DNA of 64,000 nt, taken from positions 372,001 through 436,000 of the forward strand of contig CBDIBE010000007.1 in the NCBI GenBank assembly GCA_965276815.1, written 5' to 3'. Each line of letters starts with the position of its first letter. Within the stretch, counting starts at the first letter, position 1. The stretch is from JAVVHH01 sp965276815 (lineage in GTDB: Bacteria; Pseudomonadota; Alphaproteobacteria; Acetobacterales; Acetobacteraceae). Below are positions 41,028-50,633 of this stretch, piece by piece. The position numbers were made by a program, and so were the translations under genes. The notes beneath the pieces are model-generated. The model was not told the origin of the DNA, searched no databases, and worked only from the letters and a program-made list of their open reading frames with translations.

Positions 41028-42626
41028 CTACACCGCGGCTTCCGCGACCTCTTCCTGCTCGACCATGCGCAGGAACCGGCGCGTGCGTTCGTGGCTCGGA
41101 TTGTCGATCACCGCCTCGGGCGGCCCCTGCTCGACCACCCGCCCCTCATCCATGAAGATCACCCGGTCGGCCACCTCGCGCGCGAACCTTATCTCGTGCG
41201 TGACCACGATCATCGTCATCCCGGCATCCGCCAGCCGCCGCATCACCGCCAGCACCTCGCCAACCAACTCCGGGTCGAGCGCCGAGGTCGGCTCGTCGAA
41301 CAGCATCAGCTTCGGCTGGATCGCCAGCGCCCGCACGATCGCCACCCGCTGCTGCTGCCCGCCGGAAAGCCGGTGCGGCATATGGTCCGCATGCCGCGAC
41401 AGCCCCACCGCCGCGAGCAGCCGCCGCGCCGTCGCCTCCGCCTCGGCGCGCGGCACGCCATAGACCCGCACCGGCGTCTCGATGATGTTCTCCAGCGCCG
41501 TCAGATGCGCGAACAGGTTGAAGTGCTGGAACACCATGCCGATCCGCGCTTCGGCCCGCGCCCGCGCCAGGTTGCGCACCGGTCGCGGCGGCCCGCCCTT
41601 GCTCGGCAGATAGCCGACCGGCCCGCCCGCCACGGTGATCCCGCCATGGTCCATCGCCTCGAGATGGTTGATCATCCGCAACAGCGTGCTCTTGCCCGAG
41701 CCGCTGGGCCCCAAGATCACCACAACCTCGCCCTGCGCGATGGCGAAATCCACGCCGGACAGCACTTCCCGCCCGCCGTAAGATTTCTGCACGTTGCGCC
41801 CGACCACGAAGGGCTGCCCGCGCTGCGTCTCGTCCGTCGCGCCGATCAGGCTGCCGAGCCAGGCCGCTTCCCCCTCTCGACTGACGGCCGGCGCGTGCAC
41901 CGGCGCCGGCTGGGCGCGGCCGCGAAACCCCAGCATCTGCTCCCAAGCCGAAACCGGCCGCAGATCGCGGTCCAAGTCGAACCGCCGCTCAAGCACCATC
42001 TGCAGCGCCGTAATCGCACTTGTTAGCACGAGATAGATCGCCCCGGTCGCCACGAACACCTGAAAGAACTTGAAATTCTGCCCGACGATCTGCTGCGCTC
42101 GGAAGGTGAGCTCATTGACGAAAATCACCGACGCGATCGACGTCAGCTTCAGCATGCTGATCGTGTCGTTGATCAGGCCGGGTAGGATGGCGCGCATCGC
42201 CTGTGGCAGCACGATCCGCCGCAGCGTAAGCCCAGTACTCATGCCCAGCGATGCCGCCGCCACCGATTGCGTCGCATTGACCGAGATGATCCCGCCGCGG
42301 ATGATCTCGGCGCTGAACGCCGCCTCATTGAGCGCAAAGCCGATCAGCGCGGTGGTAAAGCTATCGAGCCGCAGGCCGATATAGGGCAGCGCATCGAAGA
42401 TAAACACGAGCTGCAACAGTTGCGGCGTGCCTCGGGTGACGAAGATATAGACGCCGGCGAACGCGCGCACCGGGCCGATCCGCGACAGCCGCATCAACGC
42501 CAGCCCCAGCCCCAGCACCAGGCCGCAGCTCATCGCCAGCACGGTGATCTGCACCGCCAGGAACGCGCCGTCCCACAGAAAGCTGGACGTCGTGTAGCTG
42601 GCGAAATCCGCCAGCCACTCCTGCAC
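41028..42626 (-). CDS. fused amino-acid ABC permease and ATPase
   Basis: A 532-residue fusion starting with GTG 42626. Residues 1-~215 are a HisM/GlnP-type permease (VYIFVTRGTPQLLQLVFIF; coupling loop AAASLGMSTGLTLRRIVLPQ). After a linker, residues ~275-525 are a GlnQ-type ATPase (Walker A LGPSGSGKST, Q-loop VFQHFNLFAHLTALEN, signature LSGGQQQRVAIVRAL, Walker B LMLFDEPTSALD). The binding protein gene is 4 bases upstream. Normally these are separate genes; only one permease type is present, so the permease is probably a homodimer. Imports a polar amino-acid-like compound. Confidence 0.93.
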   Translation of the reverse strand: MQEWLADFASYTTSSFLWDGAFLAVQITVLAMSCGLVLGLGLALMRLSRIGPVRAFAGVYIFVTRGTPQLLQLVFIFDALPYIGLRLDSFTTALIGFALNEAAFSAEIIRGGIISVNATQSVAAASLGMSTGLTLRRIVLPQAMRAILPGLINDTISMLKLTSIASVIFVNELTFRAQQIVGQNFKFFQVFVATGAIYLVLTSAITALQMVLERRFDLDRDLRPVSAWEQMLGFRGRAQPAPVHAPAVSREGEAAWLGSLIGATDETQRGQPFVVGRNVQKSYGGREVLSGVDFAIAQGEVVVILGPSGSGKSTLLRMINHLEAMDHGGITVAGGPVGYLPSKGGPPRPVRNLARARAEARIGMVFQHFNLFAHLTALENIIETPVRVYGVPRAEAEATARRLLAAVGLSRHADHMPHRLSGGQQQRVAIVRALAIQPKLMLFDEPTSALDPELVGEVLAVMRRLADAGMTMIVVTHEIRFAREVADRVIFMDEGRVVEQGPPEAVIDNPSHERTRRFLRMVEQEEVAEAAV

Positions 42627-42630
42627 CCCG

Positions 42631-43488
42631 CTATTCCGTCTTCACGGCAGCCGGAATCTGCATGTCCCCGTCGATCTTATACTTGGCAAAGATCAACTTC
42701 TCTTTGCCCTCCGCCTGCATCACTTGCAGCCCGTCATAGATCGCATGCAACAGGTCGGCATTGCCCTTCTTCACCGCGGCGCCGATGTTGAACCCGGTCA
42801 GGATCTTATACGCCCGCTCGTACAGCTTCGGATTGTCCGCCGCGAGCTGATCGACCACGGCGAGGTCGGTCATCATGATATCGGCCCGCCCGGCCTGGAT
42901 CAGCCTGATGCCGGACGCCATATCCGGATAGGTCATGATGGTGATCCCCGGCTTGCCAGCCGCCGTGCACACCGCGTCCTGCTTCTTCGCCGCCACCTCT
43001 TCGACGGTCCCGAGCCCGACCGCATAGATCGTCCCGCACGACGTATCCATCCCGCTGATCTTCTTCGGATTGCCCGCCTGCGTCAGCGCTCCGGTCGCCG
43101 CCTGCATATACAGCACGTAGTCGAGCTGCTTGGCACGTTCCGGCGTGTAGTACAAATTGTCCCAGAACACATCGACCTGGCCGCCCGCCGTCGCCGGCAT
43201 CAGGCCGGACCAGCCACCCAAGAACATCTCGTGCTTAACGCCGGCGCAGTCTAGCACCGCGGCGGCGAGATCCACGTCCGAGCCGATGATCTTGTTGAAA
43301 TCCGTCCCGTCCCGCATCGCATAAGGCGGCGTCTGCGGATCGGCGCCGATCTTGATCGTCTTGCCCACCAGGCTCGGATACTTCTCGGCGAGCTTAGCCG
43401 GCTCGCAAGCCGGCGCCGCCTGCGCCACCGAAACCAGGCCGGTTAGGCCCGCAAACAACGTCAGTGCCGCGACGGTGCAAGGCTTCAT
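42631..43488 (-). CDS. amino-acid-type solute-binding protein (SBP_bac_3)
   Basis: A 285-residue periplasmic protein: Sec signal peptide ending ASVAQA (about residue 24), then a two-lobe type II fold with TIKIGADPQTPPYAMRDGTD and the lobe motif GWSGLMPATAGGQVDVFWDN. First gene of the leftward block that includes its permease-ATPase fusion. GGAGG about 7 bases before the ATG. It captures an amino-acid or amide-like solute; two Cys pairs may form disulphides. Ligand unknown. Confidence 0.92.
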   Translation of the reverse strand: MKPCTVAALTLFAGLTGLVSVAQAAPACEPAKLAEKYPSLVGKTIKIGADPQTPPYAMRDGTDFNKIIGSDVDLAAAVLDCAGVKHEMFLGGWSGLMPATAGGQVDVFWDNLYYTPERAKQLDYVLYMQAATGALTQAGNPKKISGMDTSCGTIYAVGLGTVEEVAAKKQDAVCTAAGKPGITIMTYPDMASGIRLIQAGRADIMMTDLAVVDQLAADNPKLYERAYKILTGFNIGAAVKKGNADLLHAIYDGLQVMQAEGKEKLIFAKYKIDGDMQIPAAVKTE

Positions 43489-43500
43489 GTGGCGTCCTCC

Positions 43501-43554
43501 GGCTGATCAGTCTCGGCATCGACCACGCAAGTCACATGCCATGGCGGATCAGCC
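43501..43554. promoter_or_regulatory. inverted GGCTGATC boxes in a divergent promoter gap
   Basis: GGCTGATC (43501-43508) and its inverse GATCAGCC (43547-43554) lie 46 bases apart in the 178-base gap between the leftward binding protein and the rightward cyclase gene. Arms spaced this way could bind a dimeric regulator serving both directions. No -35/-10 pair was clear. Confidence 0.3.
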
Positions 43555-43666
43555 CCAAAAGCCGCTCCGTGTCGTGCGGCCTGCCTCAATCCTGTGCAGA
43601 ACCGGGGCTTTACCCGCCGCCACGCCGCGCGGCATGCTGAGCGCACCGTCGCAGAAAGGAGATCCC

Positions 43667-44368
43667 ATGCAGCTCGATCCGAAATTCCCCTTCACCAAGG
43701 TGATCGATCTGAGCCACGAGTTCTACGACGGCATGGCCAATATCGCTGACCTGCCTGTCGTGTATTTCCCACTAAAGACCCTCGCCGAAGGCAAGAAACT
43801 GTCCGGCGGCCGCACCGGCTACAACGCGCGCATGCTGATGATGCCCGAGCATTGCGGCACCCATCTCGACGTCCCGCTGCACTGGCAAGACGGCGCCCCC
43901 GGCGTGAGCCAGATCGCGCTGGAGCAGCTCATCCTCCCCGGCCATCTGCTCGACCTCACGCACAAGCAGGTCGGCGAGGCGATCACCATCGAGGACATGC
44001 AGCAAGCCGAGACGAAAAGCGGCACCGCGATCGGACCCGGCCGCGCCGTCATCTGCTGGACCGGCGTCGACGCGGTCTGGGGCACCCCCAACTTCAACCT
44101 CAAGCGCCCGCACTTCCCTTACGAAACGGCCAAATGGCTGCTCGACCGCGGCATGCCCCTATTCGCCACCGACCTGATCGGCATGGACAATCCCGACGAA
44201 TGGTGGGACCCGGTGCACGAAGTCTGGCTCACCAACGGCGTCTGCATGGTCCAGCAGCTCTGCAATCTCGGCGAGCTGCAAGGCCTCGACTTCTTCCTCG
44301 TCGTGCTGCCGATGAAGTTGCGCGGCGGCACCGGCTGCCCGGTGCGCGCTGTCGCGTTCGTGCGTTGA
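43667..44368 (+). CDS. cyclase-family (kynurenine-formamidase-like) hydrolase
   Basis: A 233-residue protein from ATG 43667 with AGAAAGGAGA upstream. The metal motif is EHCGTHLDVPLHW (HxGTHxDxPxH type) at about residues 60-72; KVIDLSHEFYDGM at the start and RAVICWTGVDAVWG are also typical of the PF04199 group. Members hydrolyse formamides, isatin and other cyclic or N-acyl amides with a metal ion. It leads a rightward trio with an aminotransferase and a binding protein. Exact substrate unknown; an amide consistent with the island is expected. Confidence 0.87.
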   Translation: MQLDPKFPFTKVIDLSHEFYDGMANIADLPVVYFPLKTLAEGKKLSGGRTGYNARMLMMPEHCGTHLDVPLHWQDGAPGVSQIALEQLILPGHLLDLTHKQVGEAITIEDMQQAETKSGTAIGPGRAVICWTGVDAVWGTPNFNLKRPHFPYETAKWLLDRGMPLFATDLIGMDNPDEWWDPVHEVWLTNGVCMVQQLCNLGELQGLDFFLVVLPMKLRGGTGCPVRAVAFVR

Positions 44369-44400
44369 GATTTTTCGACCCGCTCTGATAGGACCGATTC

Positions 44401-45795
44401 ATGGACAGCATCGTAGACGCCCCACCCAACTCCAGCAGCGCGCGCGACCGCGCCTACGTGCTGCACCCCATGACGCATCTCGGCCTGCACCAGCAGGACG
44501 GCCCGCTCGTGATCGCGCGCGGCGACGGCGTGCATGTCATCGACGAGGACGGCCGCCGCTTCATCGAGGGCGTCTCCGGCCTGTGGTCGGTCACGCTCGG
44601 CTTCCACAACGAGCGCCTCGCCCGCGCCGCCTACAAGCAGATGATGGAGCTGCCGAGCTATCACATGTTCCGCTTCAAGAGCCATCCGGCCGGCATCGCG
44701 CTCGCCGAACGGCTGATCCAGATCGCGCCCACGCCGATGTCGAAAGTCTTCTTCGCCAATTCCGGCTCCGAAGCCAACGACACCGCAATCAAGCTCGTCT
44801 GGTACTACAACAACGCCCTCGGCCGGCGGGACAAAAAGAAAATCATCGCCCGCCGCGGCGGCTATCACGGCGTGACCATCGCCACCGGCAGCCTCACCGG
44901 GCTCACCCGCAACCACACCGATTTCGACCTGCCGATCGACCGCTTCCTGCACGTCGACTCCCCGCACCACTACCGCGGCGCCAAACCCGGCGAGACCGAG
45001 GAAGACTTCGCCACCCGCCTCGCCGACGACCTCGAACGCACCATCCTATCCGAAGGCCCCGACACCGTCGCCGCCTTCATCGCCGAGCCGGTCATGGGCT
45101 CCGGCGGCGTCATCGTCCCGCCCGCCACCTATTTCGACAAGGTACAGTCCGTACTCCGCCGCTACGACGTGCTGTTCCTCGTCGACGAGGTGATCTGCGG
45201 CTTCGGCCGCCTCGGCGACATGTTCGGCTGCCAAACCTACAACCTGCAGCCCGACATGATCACCGTCGCCAAAGGCCTCTCCTCCGGCTATCAGCCGATC
45301 TCCGCCCTAATGGTCTCGCAACCGATCTACGAGGCGTGCTTGCGACAGAGCGACAAGATCGGCGTCTTCGGCCACGGCTTTACTTACTCCGGCCACCCCG
45401 TCTGCGCCGCCGTCGCGCTCGAAACCCTCGCCATCTACGAGGAGATGGACGTCGTCGGCCACGTCCGCGCCGTCGCCCCCGCGCTGCAGGACGGGTTGCG
45501 CGCCTACGCCGATCACGAACTGGTCGGTGAAGTGCGCGGCCTCGGCATGGTCGCCGGCCTCGAGCTGGTCCGCGACAAGGCGACCCGCGAGCCCTTCGCC
45601 CCGGAGCAGAACATCGGCCTATTCATCGAGCGCCGCTGCCAGGAGCACGGCGTCATCCTCCGCTCGCTCGGCGACACCCTGACCGCCGCACCCCCGCTGA
45701 CTGCCGAGCGCGACACCATCGACGAGGTGGTCCGCGTTGTCGGCCTAGCCCTCGACGAAACGCTGGCTCACGTGCGGGCGCAGGCCTGGCGCTGA
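44401..45795 (+). CDS. class III PLP aminotransferase
   Basis: A 464-residue omega-aminotransferase. GVSGLWSVTLGFHNERLARA near the start, FFANSGSEANDTAIKLV (phosphate-binding), FLVDEVICGFGRLGDMFG (Asp holding the pyridine N) and ITVAKGLSSGYQPISALM with the PLP Lys are all present. It moves a terminal amino group from an amine or beta/omega-amino acid to a keto acid. Following an amide hydrolase and preceding a binding protein, it may process the amine released from the imported compound. Substrate cannot be fixed from sequence. Confidence 0.92.
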   Translation: MDSIVDAPPNSSSARDRAYVLHPMTHLGLHQQDGPLVIARGDGVHVIDEDGRRFIEGVSGLWSVTLGFHNERLARAAYKQMMELPSYHMFRFKSHPAGIALAERLIQIAPTPMSKVFFANSGSEANDTAIKLVWYYNNALGRRDKKKIIARRGGYHGVTIATGSLTGLTRNHTDFDLPIDRFLHVDSPHHYRGAKPGETEEDFATRLADDLERTILSEGPDTVAAFIAEPVMGSGGVIVPPATYFDKVQSVLRRYDVLFLVDEVICGFGRLGDMFGCQTYNLQPDMITVAKGLSSGYQPISALMVSQPIYEACLRQSDKIGVFGHGFTYSGHPVCAAVALETLAIYEEMDVVGHVRAVAPALQDGLRAYADHELVGEVRGLGMVAGLELVRDKATREPFAPEQNIGLFIERRCQEHGVILRSLGDTLTAAPPLTAERDTIDEVVRVVGLALDETLAHVRAQAWR

Positions 45796-45797
45796 GC

Positions 45798-47375
45798 ATG
45801 CGCTTGTCCCGCGCATTCTGTGTTGCCGCACTCCTCGCCATCGGCGCCGCCCACGCCGCAACCCCGCCCGACACGCTGGTCGTCGCCAAATCCATCGACG
45901 ACCTGATCTCGCTCGACCCGGCGGAAGCCTACGAAGCCAGCGGCGGCGAGGTCATCACCAACATCTACGACCGCATCGTCCGCTACGAAGCCGACGACCT
46001 CACGCATCTCGTCGGCGGCGTCGCCGCGAGCTGGACCGTCAGCCAAGACGGCAAAACCCTCACCTTCACCCTCCGCCCCGGCCTGCACTTCTGGGACGGC
46101 ACCCCGGTGACCGCCGACGATGCAGCCTTCTCGCTGCAACGCGTCGTGCTCCTGGACAAGACGCCCGCCTTCCTGCTCGCGCAATTCGGCTGGACCAAGG
46201 CCAATGTCGGCGAACTCGTGACTGCACCAGACCCCCTCACGCTCAAGCTGCAGCTCGCCGCGAACCTGGCGCCGAACCTGGTCCTCAGCATCCTGTCATC
46301 CACCATCGGCTCGGTCGTCGAGAAGCAGGCCGCCCTCGCCCATCAACAGGCCGGCGACCTCGGCAATGCCTGGCTCAAGACCAATGCGGCCGGCTCCGGC
46401 GCCTTCCAGCTCCGCTCCTGGCACGCCTCCGAATCCGTCATCATGGACGCCAACCCCGACTACCACCTCGGCGCGCCGGCGCTGCACCGGGTCATCATCC
46501 GTCACATACCGGATCCTTCGACGCAGCGCCTGATGCTGCAGAACGGCGACGCCGATATCGCCCGCAACCTGACCCCCGAGGCCGCGACCGCCGTCGCCGC
46601 CGACCCTTCCCTCAAGCTGCGCTACGTGCCCTCCGCCGACACCTATTACGTGGCGCTGAACCAATCCGACCCGCATTTGGCCAATCCCAAGGTCGTCGAG
46701 GCGCTGCATTGGCTGGTGGACTACCAGCAGATGGCAAACTCCTTCCTCAAGGGCCAGTTCCAAGTGGACCAGGCGTTCTGGCCCAAGGGTCTCTGGGCGT
46801 CGCTGGACAGCAACCCTTATAAGCTGGACGTGGCCCACGCGAAGGAGCTGCTCGCACAGGCCGGCTACCCCGACGGTTTCGACATCCAGATGGACGCGGC
46901 CGCCGACCCGCCCTGGTCGGAGATCGCCCAATCGCTGCAAGCCACAATGGCCCAGGCCGGCGTGCGGGTGCATCTGCGCACCAGCGAGCTGAAGCAATTA
47001 TGGACCACCTACCGCGCGCGCCAGCACCAGATGCTGCTGATCGAGTGGTCGCCCGACTACCTCGACCCGCACACCAACGCCCAGACCTTCGTCCGCAACA
47101 CCGACAATTCCGAGCATTCGACCGACCGCACCGTTGCCTGGCGCAACAATTGGGCGGACCCGGCACTCTCCGCCATCGTCGACCGCGCAGTCGCCGAGCG
47201 CGACCCCGATCGCCGCGCCGCCCTCTACCAGGACCTGCAGCGGACCGTGCTGCAGCGCGGCCCCTACCTGATCATGTTCCGCTCCACCACCCTGATCGCC
47301 GAGCGCCACGCCGTACAGGGCTTCGTCGTCGGCCCCTATTGGGACCTGGTCTTCTACCGCAAGGTCACGAAGTAG
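45798..47375 (+). CDS. dipeptide-type solute-binding protein without its own permease
   Basis: A 525-residue SBP_bac_5 protein with a Sec signal (RAFCVAALLAIGAAHA, cleaved near residue 19). Typical motifs include LTFTLRPGLHFWDGTPVTAD and QDGKT. It follows the aminotransferase with a 2-base gap, but no permease or ATPase accompanies it; the transporters at 28229-32006 and 49596-53387 could accept it. One of two orphan binding proteins of this family in the window (the other at 61158-62750). Ligand unknown. Confidence 0.88.
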   Translation: MRLSRAFCVAALLAIGAAHAATPPDTLVVAKSIDDLISLDPAEAYEASGGEVITNIYDRIVRYEADDLTHLVGGVAASWTVSQDGKTLTFTLRPGLHFWDGTPVTADDAAFSLQRVVLLDKTPAFLLAQFGWTKANVGELVTAPDPLTLKLQLAANLAPNLVLSILSSTIGSVVEKQAALAHQQAGDLGNAWLKTNAAGSGAFQLRSWHASESVIMDANPDYHLGAPALHRVIIRHIPDPSTQRLMLQNGDADIARNLTPEAATAVAADPSLKLRYVPSADTYYVALNQSDPHLANPKVVEALHWLVDYQQMANSFLKGQFQVDQAFWPKGLWASLDSNPYKLDVAHAKELLAQAGYPDGFDIQMDAAADPPWSEIAQSLQATMAQAGVRVHLRTSELKQLWTTYRARQHQMLLIEWSPDYLDPHTNAQTFVRNTDNSEHSTDRTVAWRNNWADPALSAIVDRAVAERDPDRRAALYQDLQRTVLQRGPYLIMFRSTTLIAERHAVQGFVVGPYWDLVFYRKVTK

Positions 47376-47376
47376 C

Positions 47377-48027
47377 TTACGCCGCGTCCCGCGCCCCAGC
47401 AGCGCCAATCCGCGCCAAATAGCCAATCGCCTCCGCGCGCGACACGACATCGCCATACTTGGCGTTGATGTCGAACAGCGCGGCCTCGTGCGGCGCCGGA
47501 TGCCGGTCGCCGACACACTCGCGCGGCACGATGACGCGGAAACCGTGCTGGATGCCGTCCACCGCCGTCGCCCGCACGCAGCCCGAGGTCGAACACCCGG
47601 CCAGCAGGATCGTGTCGATGCCGAGCGCCGTCAGCGTCGGCGCCAGCGGGGTGGCAAAGAAGCTGCTCGGATAGGCCTTCTCGAACACGATATCCTCCGG
47701 CTCAGGCGCAATCGACGGATCGAACTCGCGCAGCGGTGCGCCCGCGACCATCTCGCGCAGCGCCGGGATCTTCTTGACGAACAGCCCGCCATCGATCCCC
47801 GAGGAATGGTAGACCGGCCGCGTGTGCAGCACCGGGATCCCGGCCGCCCGGGCGGACGCAATCAACGGCACGCTCGCCGCCACCGCCTCAACCACGCCCT
47901 CGCCATAGAAGGCCGCGCCCTTGGTCGTGTAGGCGCGCACGAAGTCGATCATGATCAGCGCCGGCCGGGTCCCATAGCCGACCTTGTGCTCATACAAACC
48001 ACGATAGTTCTCGGCAGCCGTTTCCAT
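47377..48027 (-). CDS. isochorismatase-family amidohydrolase (carbamoylsarcosine-hydrolase-like)
   Basis: A 216-residue cysteine hydrolase from ATG 48027 (GGAGG nine bases upstream). The triad is D (PALIMIDFVRAY), K (IVFEKAYPSSFFATPL) and C (GCSTSGCVRATAVDGIQHGF). The last motif and VGDRHPAPHEAALFDINAKY resemble N-carbamoylsarcosine amidohydrolase and maleamate amidohydrolase more than true isochorismatases. It removes a terminal amide or carbamoyl group, giving ammonia. Final gene of a ten-gene leftward operon. A related copy lies at 56704-57357. Confidence 0.87.
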   Translation of the reverse strand: METAAENYRGLYEHKVGYGTRPALIMIDFVRAYTTKGAAFYGEGVVEAVAASVPLIASARAAGIPVLHTRPVYHSSGIDGGLFVKKIPALREMVAGAPLREFDPSIAPEPEDIVFEKAYPSSFFATPLAPTLTALGIDTILLAGCSTSGCVRATAVDGIQHGFRVIVPRECVGDRHPAPHEAALFDINAKYGDVVSRAEAIGYLARIGAAGARDAA

Positions 48028-48040
48028 GGGGAAAGCCTCC

Positions 48041-48226
48041 TCAGTTCTCGAAAAACACCGGCCCATACGCCGGCTGATCTTTCTTGCGTTCCACTTCGCG
48101 GCGCAAGGCCAGCGCATCCGGCGACCGATCCGCCAGCTCCCGCCAGCGCGCCAGATGCTCCGGCGTCAGTCTCGTCAACCCGCGCTGCTTTGCCAGCGCG
48201 GCAATCTCGGCGTCGGTCCAGTTCAT
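48041..48226 (-). CDS. small GatC/AtzG-like amidase partner
   Basis: A 61-residue protein whose ATG overlaps the stop of the amidase gene as ATGA. MNWTDAEIAALAKQRGLTRL and a helical, charged body resemble the GatC-like small subunits (AtzG/DUF4089) that stabilise amidase-signature enzymes. The C-terminal part (KKDQPAYGPVFFEN) differs from the other two copies in the window. Position directly after the amidase and before the isochorismatase-type enzyme supports partnership. The family call is tentative because the protein is short. Confidence 0.6.
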   Translation of the reverse strand: MNWTDAEIAALAKQRGLTRLTPEHLARWRELADRSPDALALRREVERKKDQPAYGPVFFEN

Positions 48227-49596
48227 GCGCTCACCTCCTCCATCGCCCGCCTCGCCCGCCACGGCGTCAGCGCCTCATACCCCGCCGCAATGTCCAAAAT
48301 CATCGCTTCGCCCTGCCGGCGGCCGACGATTTGCCAGGCCAGTGGCAGCCCTTCCGGCGAGAAACCGATGCACTGGCACAGCGCCGGATGGCCCGACAAG
48401 TTGAACGGGGTCAGCATCGTATCCGTGGTGTAGGCGGTCATCTCCGGCTCCACGCCGAGGCGCGGCGCAACGTGCAGCGGCCCATAGGTGATGAGTGCAT
48501 CATAGCTCGCAATTAATCGGTCGAACGCATCAGCGATCTGCCGCCGCCGTCGCAGCGCCGCGATGTAGTCCACCGCCGAGACCAGCGTGCCGCCGAGCAG
48601 CTTGTCGCGCAGCGCGAACCCCATCTGCTCCGGCCGCTCGCGCAGCTCCGCCTCATGAATCGCGGCAGATTCCGGCGGCCCGATCAGCCGCGTCACCGCG
48701 AAACACTCGGCGGCCGAGACGGGCAACTCCGCCGCTTCGATCACCGCCCCCGCATCGCGCAGCACGCCGATCGCCGTGGCGAATGCCGCACCCAACGGCG
48801 CGTCGGGCGCCGGCATGCCCGGCCCCGGCTCCGCCATGCAAGCGACCCGCAGCCCGGACAATCCGCGCCTCGACCCCGGCGCCCTACCCGTCAGCACTTG
48901 CAAAATCATCGCCGCGTCGCCGGCGGTCCAGGCCACGATCCCGGGAATGTCGAGCGAATAGCAGTTTGGCAAGATGCCGCTGCGATCGAGCACGCCCGGC
49001 GTCGGGATCAACCCCAGCGTGCCGGTGGCCGCCGCCGGCAGCCGGACCGAGCCGGTCGTGTCGGAACCCAGCGCGAACAGCGTCGTCCCCGCCGCCACCC
49101 CCGTGCCGGCCCCGGTGCTCGAACCGCCGGTGAAGCGCTCGGTGTCCCAAGGATTGCGCGCCGGCGGGAACGGCAGGTCGAAATACTCCCCGCCATTGCC
49201 GGTGCCATATTCCCAGGTCGTCAGCTTGCCGAGCAGGATCGCCCCCGCCTGCCGCAGCCGGGCCACCAGCGCCGCATCGTCCGCCGGCAGGTGGCCAAGC
49301 CGCAGCCGCGACCCCGCCTGCGCCGGCATCCCCGCCGTGTCGTAATTGTCCTTCACCGCAAACGGCAGCCCGTGCAGGGGCCCGATCCGCTGCCCCGCGG
49401 CGATCGCCCGCTCCGCCGCGCCCGCCTCGTCCCGCGCTCGGTCGGCCGCGACATGAACGAAGCTATGGATCCGGCCATCCACCGCAGCAATCCGCTCCAG
49501 AAACGCCTCGACCAGCGCGACCGGCGATACTTCGCCGCTGCCGACTAGATTGCTCGCTTCGCATACCGTCAGGCGCCAGAGCGGTTCCGCACCCAT
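48223..49596 (-). CDS. amidase-signature amidohydrolase
   Basis: A 457-residue amidase. Catalytic Lys in LHGLPFAVKDNYDTAG, cis-Ser in RFTGGSSTGAGTGVAAG and nucleophile Ser in GSDTTGSVRLPAAATG are all present. The ATG at 49596 shares its A with the ATPase stop. The small GatC/AtzG-like gene overlaps its 3' end. It hydrolyses an amide or carbamoyl compound imported by the transporter encoded just upstream. The frame is open far upstream, but that is antisense-type shadow of the ATPase genes. Confidence 0.9.
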   Translation of the reverse strand: MGAEPLWRLTVCEASNLVGSGEVSPVALVEAFLERIAAVDGRIHSFVHVAADRARDEAGAAERAIAAGQRIGPLHGLPFAVKDNYDTAGMPAQAGSRLRLGHLPADDAALVARLRQAGAILLGKLTTWEYGTGNGGEYFDLPFPPARNPWDTERFTGGSSTGAGTGVAAGTTLFALGSDTTGSVRLPAAATGTLGLIPTPGVLDRSGILPNCYSLDIPGIVAWTAGDAAMILQVLTGRAPGSRRGLSGLRVACMAEPGPGMPAPDAPLGAAFATAIGVLRDAGAVIEAAELPVSAAECFAVTRLIGPPESAAIHEAELRERPEQMGFALRDKLLGGTLVSAVDYIAALRRRRQIADAFDRLIASYDALITYGPLHVAPRLGVEPEMTAYTTDTMLTPFNLSGHPALCQCIGFSPEGLPLAWQIVGRRQGEAMILDIAAGYEALTPWRARRAMEEVSA

Positions 49597-50633
49597 CACC
49601 CGTGGCTCCGTTCGAGAGGGAAATGACACGCCCCAGCATGTCCGCCCGCGCCTTCGACCAGCGGCGGATCGTCGCTCACGCAGGCCAGCGGCAAAGTCGC
49701 ACCCTCGCTCCGCGCCGTCGCGACGCCCGGACCGGCCGCGACCCGGCGAGCCCGGTCGCAACGCGGGTGAAACCGGCACCCGCTCGGCAGACGCGCTGCC
49801 GAACCGATCTCGCCATGCGAAACGATGCGCGTCCGCTGCCGCTCGCGCACCGGGTCGGGGATCGGCACGGCGGACAGCAGCGTCGCGGTATACGGGTGTA
49901 GCGGCGCGCCATAAACCCGGTCGCGCGGCCCGATCTCGACGATACGGCCGAGATACATCACCGCCACCTGATGGCTGACATGGCGCACCACCGCCAGGTC
50001 GTGCGCAATGAACAGGAACGACAGATCGCCATCCCGCTGCAGATCGCGCAGCAGATTGATGATCTGCGCCTGGATCGACACGTCCAGCGCGGAAACCGGC
50101 TCGTCCAGCACCAGCAGCCGCGGATTGGTCGCCAGCGCCCGGGCGATGCCGATGCGCTGCCGCTGCCCGCCCGAGAACTGGTGCGGATAGCGGCCGGCCA
50201 CCTTCGGATCCAGCCCGACCCGCCGCATCGTCTGCCGCAGCAGGCCCGCACGCTCGGCGCGTGGCACGCCGTGCACGCGCATCGGCTCGGCAATGATCGC
50301 GCCCACCGGCATGCGCGGATCGAGCGAGCCGTACGGATCCTGAAACACCATCTGCATCTTGCGCCGCAGCGCCCGCAGCCGGGCCTTCGGCAGCACCGTG
50401 ATGTCCTCCCCGTCCAGCACCACCGCGCCCGACTCCGGCTCGATCAGCCGCAATACGAGCCGCCCCAGCGTGCTCTTGCCGCTGCCGCTTTCGCCCACCA
50501 GCCCCAGCGTCTCCCCGCGCCCAATCCGGAACGACACGTCGTCCACCGCCCGGATCACCTGCGGCGCCCCGAACAGCGCGCCGCGGCGGAACGTCCGGCT
50601 CAGATGGTCGACCTGCAGCAGCGGCGCGCTCAC
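49596..50633 (-). CDS. dipeptide-type ABC ATPase (DppF-like), second transporter
   Basis: A 345-residue ATPase from GTG 50633 (overlapping the upstream stop as GTGA). Walker A GESGSGKST, signature FSGGQRQRIGIARAL, Walker B LLVLDEPVSALD and the C-terminal SGCRFHPRCDRARR motif. It pairs with the DppD-like ATPase upstream. The last ~40 residues after the Cys motif are Pro/Ala/Gly-rich and unconserved. Operon gene between transporter and second amidase. Confidence 0.92.
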   Translation of the reverse strand: MSAPLLQVDHLSRTFRRGALFGAPQVIRAVDDVSFRIGRGETLGLVGESGSGKSTLGRLVLRLIEPESGAVVLDGEDITVLPKARLRALRRKMQMVFQDPYGSLDPRMPVGAIIAEPMRVHGVPRAERAGLLRQTMRRVGLDPKVAGRYPHQFSGGQRQRIGIARALATNPRLLVLDEPVSALDVSIQAQIINLLRDLQRDGDLSFLFIAHDLAVVRHVSHQVAVMYLGRIVEIGPRDRVYGAPLHPYTATLLSAVPIPDPVRERQRTRIVSHGEIGSAARLPSGCRFHPRCDRARRVAAGPGVATARSEGATLPLACVSDDPPLVEGAGGHAGACHFPLERSHG